Source: Arthrobacter sp. Leaf337 (GTDB lineage: Bacteria; Actinomycetota; Actinomycetes; Actinomycetales; Micrococcaceae). Taken from it: a stretch of 64,000 bases of DNA. Position 1 is the stretch's first letter. Each line of letters begins with the position of its first letter. Positions 15,296 through 22,984 of the stretch are shown here, in pieces. A program made the position numbers and the translations under genes. A model generated the notes under the pieces. It was not told where the DNA came from, did not search any database, and saw nothing but the letters and a program-made list of their open reading frames with translations. The stretch covers positions 63,250-127,249 of the forward strand of contig NZ_LMPC01000026.1 of the NCBI RefSeq assembly GCF_001423745.1, written 5' to 3'.

Positions 15296-16726
15296 TCACA
15301 ATCTCGTGACGTTGGTCCCGGCCGGAAGCCGGTAGGTGGTGTCGAGGACGGCCGGCGCGTCGCGCAGCCACTCGATGTCCATTGCCGAGTGCCTCGTGTG
15401 AAGGATGACCAGGTCTGCGTCCCAGCCCGAGGGATCGTCCAGCGATTCCAAGGCACTTCCCTGGCCGTCGGGAGCCGTGGGGCACCACGGATCGTGGTAG
15501 GCAACGACAGCGCCGTGGGCGACCATTGCGGCGATGATTTCCAAGGCCGGCGATTCGCGGAGGTCCTCGACGTCCGGCTTGTAGGCCACGCCAAGAACCA
15601 GCACACGGGCTCCGCTGATTCCGTGGTTCCGGTCCGACAGGATGCGGCGGGCCTTTTCAACTACCTGGTGGGGCCTGCCGGCGATGCCCGCCATGGCGTG
15701 CTCGATGACCGGCGCCGTGACCCGTGCCTTCCTGAGCTGCCACAACAAGTAGTGCGGATCGCACGGAATGCAGTGGCCGCCGACACCCGGGCCGGGGGTG
15801 AACGGCATAAAGCCATAAGGCTTCGTCGAGGCCGCGTCAATCACGTCCATGACCTCCATGCCCAGCTCGTGGCAAATATCCGCGAACTCATTGGCCAGCG
15901 CGATATTCACCGCACGGAAGGTGTTTTCGACAAGTTTGGTCATCTCGGCCACATCAGCGGACGGCACGACGTGCACCAGCTTGGTGCTGGCCTGGAGCAG
16001 TGCCGACGCGACCTCACCGCAAGCGGGAGTCACTCCGCCTACCACCCGGGGGACGTCCTCATGCGAGAAGGCGTCCACTCCCGGGTTGATCCGCTCCGGC
16101 GAGAAGGCCACGAAGACGTCCGTGCCGGGGATCAGGCCCTTGGCGGCCAGCGGCACTGCCAGGAGATCCCGGGTGGAGCCCACGTAGGTGGTGGACGTCA
16201 ACATCAGGAGCTGGCCCGGTACCGCGAATTCCACCACGGAGGCGCACGCCGCCCGCAGAATGCCGAGGTCCGGCACCAGGTACGGATCCACCGGCGTGGG
16301 GACACAGACCACCACTGCCGCCGCCCGTGCCAGCAGGGACAGATCCGTGCTGATCATGAACGTCGGATCCTCCAGCGCGTTGCCCAGCCGGGCCTTGTCG
16401 GAGTCCAGCAGGTCCGCCTGGCGGGACCGGATGACAGCCAGCCTGTTCTCGGACACGTCAAGTCCCAGGACGCGCCGTCCTGAGGCGTTGATGGCCAGCG
16501 CGGTCGGCAGGCCAACGTACCCGAGTCCGACTATCGCGACATCGAACGTGAACGTGAGATCCTGGGCGGCGTCGTCCGCCACAGCCTCTGGTTCCATGGC
16601 CTCGGGCGCCAGTTCGGGCGCCCCTGCCCCGTTCTCCGGCCATTCCCGGGAATCGTCAAGCAGCGGTGGAAGTTCGGCCCGGGTCAGCGGGGCCTTGTGA
16701 GCCTTTAGTTTGGTGTTCGGTGTCAT
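15296..16726 (-). CDS. Nucleotide-sugar 6-dehydrogenase (UDP-GlcNAc/ManNAc or UDP-Glc type)
   Basis: A 476-residue protein with an unusual ~55-residue Ala/Glu-rich N-terminal extension before the NAD-binding VAIVGLGYVGLP. The SPERINPG block and the catalytic cysteine in PGVGGHCIPCDP mark the UDP-glucose/GDP-mannose dehydrogenase superfamily. The GGHCIPCDPHYL variant is most like UDP-N-acetylhexosamine dehydrogenases (WbpA/WecC/TviB), which oxidise C6 to a carboxylate. The product would be a uronic acid donor for the surface glycan. GGGAGG lies about 12 bases before the ATG. The gene has a leader of roughly 260 bases with a hairpin and operator site C. Substrate choice between GlcNAc, ManNAc and Glc is not settled by the sequence. 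Confidence 0.86.
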   Translation of the reverse strand: MTPNTKLKAHKAPLTRAELPPLLDDSREWPENGAGAPELAPEAMEPEAVADDAAQDLTFTFDVAIVGLGYVGLPTALAINASGRRVLGLDVSENRLAVIRSRQADLLDSDKARLGNALEDPTFMISTDLSLLARAAAVVVCVPTPVDPYLVPDLGILRAACASVVEFAVPGQLLMLTSTTYVGSTRDLLAVPLAAKGLIPGTDVFVAFSPERINPGVDAFSHEDVPRVVGGVTPACGEVASALLQASTKLVHVVPSADVAEMTKLVENTFRAVNIALANEFADICHELGMEVMDVIDAASTKPYGFMPFTPGPGVGGHCIPCDPHYLLWQLRKARVTAPVIEHAMAGIAGRPHQVVEKARRILSDRNHGISGARVLVLGVAYKPDVEDLRESPALEIIAAMVAHGAVVAYHDPWCPTAPDGQGSALESLDDPSGWDADLVILHTRHSAMDIEWLRDAPAVLDTTYRLPAGTNVTRL

Positions 16727-16771
16727 GCTAAACCGACCTCCCGGTATTCGATTTGTCCCGTTTGTGTGAAG

Positions 16772-16831
16772 GCCGGCGACGACGGGTGGCAGGTCCCGGT
16801 CTCAGAAGACGCTGCCTGCTTCGTCGCCGGC
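16772..16831 (-). promoter_or_regulatory. Hairpin in the sugar dehydrogenase leader
   Basis: GCCGGCGACGA (16772-16782) pairs perfectly with TCGTCGCCGGC (16821-16831). A shorter GCAGG/CCTGC stem is inside. On the minus-strand transcript the apical part contains UGAGACC, the same heptamer as the PDA2 leader loop. Total length is 60 nt against 59 nt there. It ends 46 bases before the start codon. Confidence 0.5.
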
Positions 16832-16992
16832 TCGAATGGGGTGCCCGCAATCGGCGGTATGCTGGTCGCCCTGGAGGAGCGTTCGAGGGCGATTGCCACC
16901 TGAAATTCCGAAAGCCGGTTGTCAGCTGATTGATACACTTAGAAATTCACTTCTTTCCCCAATAAATGCCTGCGGCCCAACAACCTACAGCG

Positions 16993-17041
16993 TATTAACC
17001 AACCACCTGCCGGGGCGCGAGTGGGCTCTACCCGTCTTTGC
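16993..17041 (-). promoter_or_regulatory. Candidate operator/promoter site C, upstream of sugar dehydrogenase
   Basis: GAGTGGGCTCTACCC (17019-17033) is followed by GTCTTTGC, identical in its CTACCCGTCTTTGC part to site B. A minus-strand TTAATA (16993-16998) lies 20 bases away, directed toward the dehydrogenase-epimerase operon. Confidence 0.5.
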
Positions 17042-17279
17042 GGGTGCATCACTGAGGGGAACGGGGTGGTACCCGCGCGGTCCGCCCCCACCACTCGCAT
17101 GGATACTCGTTTGAGTGCCGTGCGAACGCAGCGGCGGCTCCGGTTTCGGGGCGCAGGCAATTATCCAGCGGGTAGCCGGAGGTTTGACTACCGTTGGCGG
17201 GCGCTATTTAGTCCGATCCGTGGCCGGAGGGGGCAGGACGGGGCAGAGCCTGAATCAGCGAGCCGGGCCCGTCATGGCC

Positions 17280-19979
17280 CTAGGCAGGGCCGGGCAGGCC
17301 GGAGTGGCGGGCACCGTAGGCCACCGAAGCCAGATCCTCACGGTGGCTGATACCGAGTTTCGCGAACATCCGGTAGAGATGGCCTTCCACCGTCCGCAGT
17401 GAAAGCCCCAACTGGAGCGCGATCTCCCGGTTGCTCGCCCCCGCCTGGACCAGAGCCGCGATTTCCTGCTCGCGCCGTGTCAGCTTGTGCAGGTCAGGCG
17501 GGATCTCGGCCGCCGAAGCACCGGCCTTGTTGAGTGCAGCATTCCGCTGTTTGACGAGTTTCTGGGCCTCGAACTGCCGGGGTTTGTCTCCCCGGGTTTC
17601 GAGGATCCGCAGGGCGTGGGCGGCGCATTCCGCGGCCGCCAGGTCCAGTCCGTCCCGTGCTGCCGCATCACTCATTTCCACGAGGCGAGTGACGTCCTTG
17701 GCAGCCAGGGCACGGCAGTACGCGGCCAGGAACTCCGCGCTTCGCCCTTCACAGCCCTCCGCCGCCGCAGCCAGGCGCGGCACAATGGACAGGTCCCCGA
17801 GCCGGAGCACCAGGGATAGGATCTCCACTTCGTAACTGAGGAATCCGGAGGTTGCCGCGGCGTCGGCAAGGGCCAAGAGCTTTGATACAGCTGCCTGGAC
17901 GCCGACCCGTTCGGCCCGCGCCGCAACTGTGTAGGCCTGTCCCAGCAGTGAGGCATGGCGGTGATCCGACAGCAGCGCGTCGTAGGCGTTCGCGTTTGCA
18001 GTGGCCGTGTCCGTCCGGTTGAGGATGGACGCGGCGTACGCGGTGGCCGCGAGCGCATCGGGCAAGTCGCCGCCGGCGTCGGAGAGGCGCAGCACCTCGG
18101 CGGCCTGGCTCAGCTTCGGCAGGGCCGCCCCGATCGTGCCCCGCCGCAGGTCTGCAGTGCCCGCCGCGAGGTGCAGCATCCCGCCAAAGTAGATCAGGGA
18201 GTTCGAGGCCTGCGCGATATGGTTCTGCAGGTAGTCGTCGAGGACGTCGAGTTCACCGGCATGGAGCAGCGCCAGCAAGTAGCGTCTCATCACGAACTCG
18301 GCGTATTCAAGGCGCCGGTCACCGCTGGCGGCGAGGATGTCCTCGACGTCCATCACAATCTGCAATGCAGATACGGCGCGTCCCGTAAGTGCCAGCGACT
18401 CCGCCAGCAGCGTTCCGGCCAGAAGCCGGGACTCGTCGTCGTCCGTGGATTCCCAGATCTCCTGGAGTTCCGGCTCCGCTTCCACATGGCGTCCTGCCGC
18501 CTGGTAGCCCTCCAGGGCAAGGAGCCTGCTGCCCAGCCGGGCGGTGGCCAGCTCCTTCGTGTCGAACCCGGGAGTGGCGTCTTCCAGCCTGGAGACGGCC
18601 TCTGCCCACGCATCGGCTGCCCGCAACACGGCCTCCGGCCCGTTGCGCTTGCCGGCGGCAAGCTGGGCCGCCAGCATGGATGCCTGCCGGACGGTGCGCA
18701 GGTCGGTGGCTTGTTCCACCACACCCTCGAGGCACAGGCCCGCTCCGACGGGATCGCGCCCATAGAGTTTGGCGCGGGCCAGTTCCACTTGTGCCGCGAG
18801 TTTGAGGGACGGCTCGCGGATCGCACCCACGACCCGTTCCACGTAGTCGGGAATGAAGAGTCGGTTCGCCAGCTGGGCGGCCTCGAGGATGTCTGCGTCA
18901 GGAACGGTTGCCCCGGACTCCAGCGCCCAGGTGACGTGCCGGAGCCTGCCGTCCAGGGTCTCGGGGCGGGAGTCCAGAAGGTCGACAATCCGCCGTCGGA
19001 TGGTCACGCTGCGGGCGGTCGGTACCAGCTGCCTGATCACTTCGCCGATCAGCGGCTGCGCGAGGCGGACGTGCCGCGCGGCGTCGGCAGAGATCGCGAT
19101 GAACTGGAGCTCCTTGAGTTCATCGACGGCGTGGCTGTCGCTGGCCCGCTGCAGGACGCTGAGCGGAATCGCCTCTGCCAGCGCCACCGATTCCAGGGCC
19201 TGGCGCTGTTCGGGGTTCAGCTGCATGATCTGGTTCCGGACCAGGTCCATCAGCCGTACAGTGGCCGCTCCGGGCTCGCCGAGGAGCACCCAGGTGTCAT
19301 TTCGCTGAAGCAGGTGGCCGCGGGACTTGGCATGGGCTATCAGTTCCAGCAGGAACATCGGGTTTCCGCCGGATGACCTGAACAATACGGCGCTGGCGCT
19401 GGGGACGAGGGGCGAGCCAAGCACGCGCGTGCACAATTCGTCCACTTCTTCCTTGGTCAGCGGCTGCAGTTCGAAACGGTCCACCAGCCCTTCCGACCAC
19501 ATCGATAGCACTTCCGGAGGCGCCGAAGGATGCGGGCGGCAGAGCAAAACCACCCTGGCGGCCTCCGCAGCGGCCAGTTGTGCAATGACTGCTGCACTGC
19601 TGTCGTCCAGATGCTGGGCGTCCTCCACCACCAGCACAGCTTGTGACTGGTCCCGCAGGCCCTCCGGATTGAGTTCCGTTACCAACGCCTTGAGCACTGC
19701 GCGCGGCTGGTCCGTCTGTCCGGGAGTCAACGCGGTCAGCAACGGTGCAAGGGCGGCGTACGGTACCTCGGAAAGCGAAGGACCCGCGTAGACGTAAAAG
19801 GGCCGGATCCGGCTGCCAAGCTCAAAAACAACTTCATTGATCAGGGCCGTCTTGCCGATGCCGGCGTCTCCAAGGATGAGTGCGCCGGGGCCGTTGGCGT
19901 CGAGGAGGCAGTCGACAACGGACGCAACCATGCCGAATCTCCCGATCAGCCGCTCTGCCGTGATGGTGGTTTCAGTCAT
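17280..19979 (-). CDS. STAND/LAL-type LuxR family regulator 2
   Basis: An 899-residue regulator with an intact P-loop GDAGIGKT (37-44), Walker B-like AVLVVEDAQHLDD, a long alpha-helical middle, and a LuxR DNA-binding domain from about residue 833 (LTRREQEIAALV, RTVEGHLYRMFAKLGIS). The family acts as ATP-dependent signal-integrating transcription factors in the cytoplasm. Its ATG overlaps the stop of regulator 3 by 4 bases, so the two are co-translated. Regulators 2-5 share the recognition segment RTVEGHLY, so they may bind similar DNA. The ligand is not identifiable. Confidence 0.87.
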   Translation of the reverse strand: MTETTITAERLIGRFGMVASVVDCLLDANGPGALILGDAGIGKTALINEVVFELGSRIRPFYVYAGPSLSEVPYAALAPLLTALTPGQTDQPRAVLKALVTELNPEGLRDQSQAVLVVEDAQHLDDSSAAVIAQLAAAEAARVVLLCRPHPSAPPEVLSMWSEGLVDRFELQPLTKEEVDELCTRVLGSPLVPSASAVLFRSSGGNPMFLLELIAHAKSRGHLLQRNDTWVLLGEPGAATVRLMDLVRNQIMQLNPEQRQALESVALAEAIPLSVLQRASDSHAVDELKELQFIAISADAARHVRLAQPLIGEVIRQLVPTARSVTIRRRIVDLLDSRPETLDGRLRHVTWALESGATVPDADILEAAQLANRLFIPDYVERVVGAIREPSLKLAAQVELARAKLYGRDPVGAGLCLEGVVEQATDLRTVRQASMLAAQLAAGKRNGPEAVLRAADAWAEAVSRLEDATPGFDTKELATARLGSRLLALEGYQAAGRHVEAEPELQEIWESTDDDESRLLAGTLLAESLALTGRAVSALQIVMDVEDILAASGDRRLEYAEFVMRRYLLALLHAGELDVLDDYLQNHIAQASNSLIYFGGMLHLAAGTADLRRGTIGAALPKLSQAAEVLRLSDAGGDLPDALAATAYAASILNRTDTATANANAYDALLSDHRHASLLGQAYTVAARAERVGVQAAVSKLLALADAAATSGFLSYEVEILSLVLRLGDLSIVPRLAAAAEGCEGRSAEFLAAYCRALAAKDVTRLVEMSDAAARDGLDLAAAECAAHALRILETRGDKPRQFEAQKLVKQRNAALNKAGASAAEIPPDLHKLTRREQEIAALVQAGASNREIALQLGLSLRTVEGHLYRMFAKLGISHREDLASVAYGARHSGLPGPA

Positions 19980-22705
19980 GGCTGGTCATCTCCTGTACTG
20001 CCAAGGGCTACCGGAAGCTCCAAGCGCTCTTCGATTTTTAGCTTGCCGTAAATCTGGTAGAGGTGGCCCTCCACTGTCCGCACTGACACGTGCAGTTGGG
20101 CCGCGATGCTCTTATTACTCGCCCCGGCGGCGGCCAGCTGTGCTATCTGGAGTTCGCGGGCCGTCAGCGTTAGCCGGTCATGGGTGCCGTCCTGTGGCGT
20201 CCGCAACCGCCGGCGACACGTTTCCGCCAGGTGTTTCGCCTGCCGGACCAGGCTCCTTTCGAGGTGCGCCTGGTCGAGGTTCAGGATTGACTCCGCGATG
20301 TCCAGGGCGAACCTGTCATTGTGAATCCTGGCTGCGAGGTTTGCGGCAGCCATGAGGTCGTCGGCTTCGCGGGTCATGACGCCCCGGGCGTAATGTGCAC
20401 ACAGTTCCGCGAAGGGTCCTTGACTTTCGCGCGCACTATTCAGCAGCCTCGGCGCCGCATCGGATTCCCCCAGCCTGACGGCCGAACTCAGGCACAGCAG
20501 CTCATGCCCGACGTTGCCGGAACCACGGTCATCCTCCGCCATGCGGAGCAACTGCTCAATTCCCGTCCGCGAGCCGTCCAGTTCCGCCCGCGCAAGGGCC
20601 GTGAAGTAACCTTCTGCCCGGGACACCTTCCAGGTTTTCCGCCTGGACGCGGATTCCGTCTCTGCGAGATAAGCGAGTGCCACTTCCCGTTCGCCCTGCA
20701 GCGCGGAAGCATAGGCCGCCGCGGCACAAGCCAGGGGCAGGATGCCTTCGCTGTCCTGGATTCGCAGCTGGCTGATGCCGGGAACGAGGAGATCGAGTCC
20801 ATCGCGTCCGCGGCCCTGCATGCAAGCACAGATCGCTTCCGGTATTTCAGTGGCACTGAACCGCCGGTAGATAACGGATGACGGGAGCCAGTCCTCCGTT
20901 GGCAGGGTCTCGGTCGCCTCATCCCACCTGCCGGCCACCAGGTACGCAAAGCGGAGCCGTGAGATCACCGACTGCGCGATGGCCACCGGGATCTCGGGCC
21001 GCAGGCACTGCAACTTCAGCTGTTCGGCGAGCTCGGCGGCATCCGACTGGCGTCCCGTCACGGCCCACGCTTCACACAGCCAGCTGCCCGCCTGAAGCCT
21101 GAATTCCGGGCTGTGGAACTCGACATTGTTCAAGGAATCGGTGAGGTCCGCCGCCATGTCCCGGTAGCTTCCGTCATAGCCGGCGGCTTCCGCTTCGGCC
21201 AGCGTGAGCTGTTCCCTGATGCGCCTGAGGTCCGGTGCCGACATTTTCTCTGCCGGACCGGACGCATCGTCATATAGTATTTTCCGGGCCTTGGCCAACG
21301 ACGCCGGCGCCTCGTGCCAGGCGTCCGGGGTGGCGAGGAACACCGAGCTCTCCGCCAGCAGGATGCCGATCGATTCAGCGAGCGCCGGGTCTCCCTGCGA
21401 CGACTTGCGGTGCCGCCGAACCACAGCCAGGGCCTCCTCCACTTCACCGAGGGTCATCAGCGCCGCCACTTCTTCGGTAACTGCTGCGGCCAGCGCATCG
21501 TGTCCCGGGATGGAGCGGACGAACCGCAGTCCGAGGGCAGCATCCAGCCGCCTGTTGGCGAGCCGGGCGGCCGAAAGGGATTCTTCGGCCGACAACGGGG
21601 CGCCGCAGTCGAGGGCCCAGACCGCGAACGGCAGTTCCGTGGCGGGTGTTCGGAGGGAAGGGGCGGCTGCCAGGAGGACCATTTCACGGAGCTCGTTGCT
21701 CCGGCCAGGCGGAACGTTCTCGCGGACCACATCTGCCACCAGCTGGCTTTGGATCCTCACGCGGCGGGGCAGGGAGTCCTCGACCGCAAGGACCCCGCGC
21801 TCTTCGAGGGCGTCCACGTCGTCGGCAGCCACGAGCGTCAGCAAGGTGTCCAACGGCAGGGTCTCCGCGAGCGAGAGGATCTCCAGGATCCGCCGGTCAG
21901 CCTCGCCCATGCGGCCCAGCCGCGTGGCGATCAGGTCGGTGATGGCCCGTCCATGGACCCTGTGATCGGCCGTCAGGACCCACACCCCGTCCCGGACCAC
22001 CAGCGAACCGGAGTCAGCCAGCTCCATGGCGAGCATCTTGAGATAGTGCGGGTTGCCATCGCTTGCCGCCCAGAGCGATTGGACGGCAGAGTGTGAGACC
22101 TTTGCGCTGAGGCCTTCCTCAAGCCAGCTGACGGCTTCCCGGAAGGACAATGGTTCGAGGTTCACCCGGGTCAGGAATCCGCCGTCGCACAGTCCGGAAA
22201 TCTCTGCCGACAGCCGCAGCGGGTCAGAGCAAGTCAGAACCAGGCGCACTGCGCGGTTCCGGGCGAGCTGGGCGATTGTCACGGCCGTCAGTTCGTCAGC
22301 TTCGCCAGCGTTGTCGACAAAAAGGTAGACGGTCTTTCCCTTGGCCCGTTCCCGCAGGAGCCGCATGAGACCGGACAACACGAGCACGGGGTGGTTCAAG
22401 TACCCCGGCTCCAGGTCGCTCAGCAGCATGTTGAGGGCGCCGTACGGCGAACGGGACAGCGCGGCACTGCACCGAAGCGTCACAACCAGGGAATCGTCAC
22501 GGAACTGCTTGAGTGCGTGGGTGGTAAGGAACGTCTTTCCGGTGCCCGAGGTTCCGGTCACCAGTACTCCCCCTGCTGACTCTGCCAGGGCTCGGGTAAT
22601 ATCGCTGACCGCCTGCTTGCGACCGATCAAAGGCCATGCGGCGCCCCGTGACATTCCGGCGGACCTGGTGGCGTGTGAACTGGCCACATTATCAGCTGTC
22701 AACAT
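19976..22705 (-). CDS. STAND/LAL-type LuxR family regulator 3
   Basis: A 909-residue protein with P-loop GTSGTGKT (51-58), Walker B-like TVYLFVDNAGEAD, a helical repeat middle and a C-terminal LuxR domain from about 847 (LTARELQIAQLA, RTVEGHLYQIYGKLKI). The ATG at 22705 is chosen over an upstream in-frame TTG (22747) because AGAGG lies about 8 bases before it. It is first in a two-gene operon with regulator 2. Operator site D lies about 70 bases upstream of the start, so autoregulation or cross-regulation by a sister regulator is plausible. The ribosome-binding segment contains GGTCTCA, the complement of the UGAGACC in the two hairpin leaders. Confidence 0.87.
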   Translation of the reverse strand: MLTADNVASSHATRSAGMSRGAAWPLIGRKQAVSDITRALAESAGGVLVTGTSGTGKTFLTTHALKQFRDDSLVVTLRCSAALSRSPYGALNMLLSDLEPGYLNHPVLVLSGLMRLLRERAKGKTVYLFVDNAGEADELTAVTIAQLARNRAVRLVLTCSDPLRLSAEISGLCDGGFLTRVNLEPLSFREAVSWLEEGLSAKVSHSAVQSLWAASDGNPHYLKMLAMELADSGSLVVRDGVWVLTADHRVHGRAITDLIATRLGRMGEADRRILEILSLAETLPLDTLLTLVAADDVDALEERGVLAVEDSLPRRVRIQSQLVADVVRENVPPGRSNELREMVLLAAAPSLRTPATELPFAVWALDCGAPLSAEESLSAARLANRRLDAALGLRFVRSIPGHDALAAAVTEEVAALMTLGEVEEALAVVRRHRKSSQGDPALAESIGILLAESSVFLATPDAWHEAPASLAKARKILYDDASGPAEKMSAPDLRRIREQLTLAEAEAAGYDGSYRDMAADLTDSLNNVEFHSPEFRLQAGSWLCEAWAVTGRQSDAAELAEQLKLQCLRPEIPVAIAQSVISRLRFAYLVAGRWDEATETLPTEDWLPSSVIYRRFSATEIPEAICACMQGRGRDGLDLLVPGISQLRIQDSEGILPLACAAAAYASALQGEREVALAYLAETESASRRKTWKVSRAEGYFTALARAELDGSRTGIEQLLRMAEDDRGSGNVGHELLCLSSAVRLGESDAAPRLLNSARESQGPFAELCAHYARGVMTREADDLMAAANLAARIHNDRFALDIAESILNLDQAHLERSLVRQAKHLAETCRRRLRTPQDGTHDRLTLTARELQIAQLAAAGASNKSIAAQLHVSVRTVEGHLYQIYGKLKIEERLELPVALGSTGDDQP

Positions 22706-22746
22706 GAGTGAGACCTCTGTATTTACGAGCGATTCCTGGTACCCCA

Positions 22747-22798
22747 AATTAACCAGCTGTCACGCCCGCGGGCACCAGTAGTGAGTACTCGACTTTGC
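22747..22798 (-). promoter_or_regulatory. Candidate operator/promoter site D, upstream of regulator 3
   Basis: CAGTAGTGAGTACTC (22776-22790) followed by GACTTTGC matches the spacing of sites A-C, with more substitutions. A minus-strand TTAATT (22747-22752) lies 23 bases away, directed toward regulators 3 and 2. Confidence 0.45.
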
Positions 22799-22813
22799 GC
22801 CTTAGCCATACCT

Positions 22814-22832
22814 GTACTTGGAAAGCAAGTAC
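22814..22832. promoter_or_regulatory. Perfect inverted repeat upstream of regulator 3
   Basis: GTACTTG (22814-22820), a 5-base spacer, then CAAGTAC (22826-22832). It lies about 25 bases beyond site D from the gene. No T-run follows, so a protein-binding site is more likely than a terminator. Confidence 0.4.
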
Positions 22833-22984
22833 CCCTGGTCGCCGGGCAAAGGTACGCAGGCCCGCGGATCTACCGCTGACAGACGGCTAGTGCGGCGCCC
22901 GGGGCGCTTCGAAATAGTTAACAAGTTGCCGTCGCCGTACCGTTTCGACGGCCGCGTCCGAGTAGGGCCTCCCGGTCCAGGTAC

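Larger units (their letters stand above)
16727..17279. other. 553-bp intergenic region: leader hairpin and operator site C
   Basis: This lies between the sugar dehydrogenase start and the regulator 2 stop. It holds the hairpin at 16772-16831, an AT-rich stretch around 16930-17000 with a -10-like word, operator site C (17019-17033), and further CCACTCG and ATACTCG words at 17091-17109. I found no supported gene. Confidence 0.55.

Noticed and set aside
17955..19376. Long plus-strand frame antisense to regulator 2
   Set aside because: Low-information composition typical of antisense frames in high-GC DNA; regulator 2 has clear NTPase and LuxR motifs.
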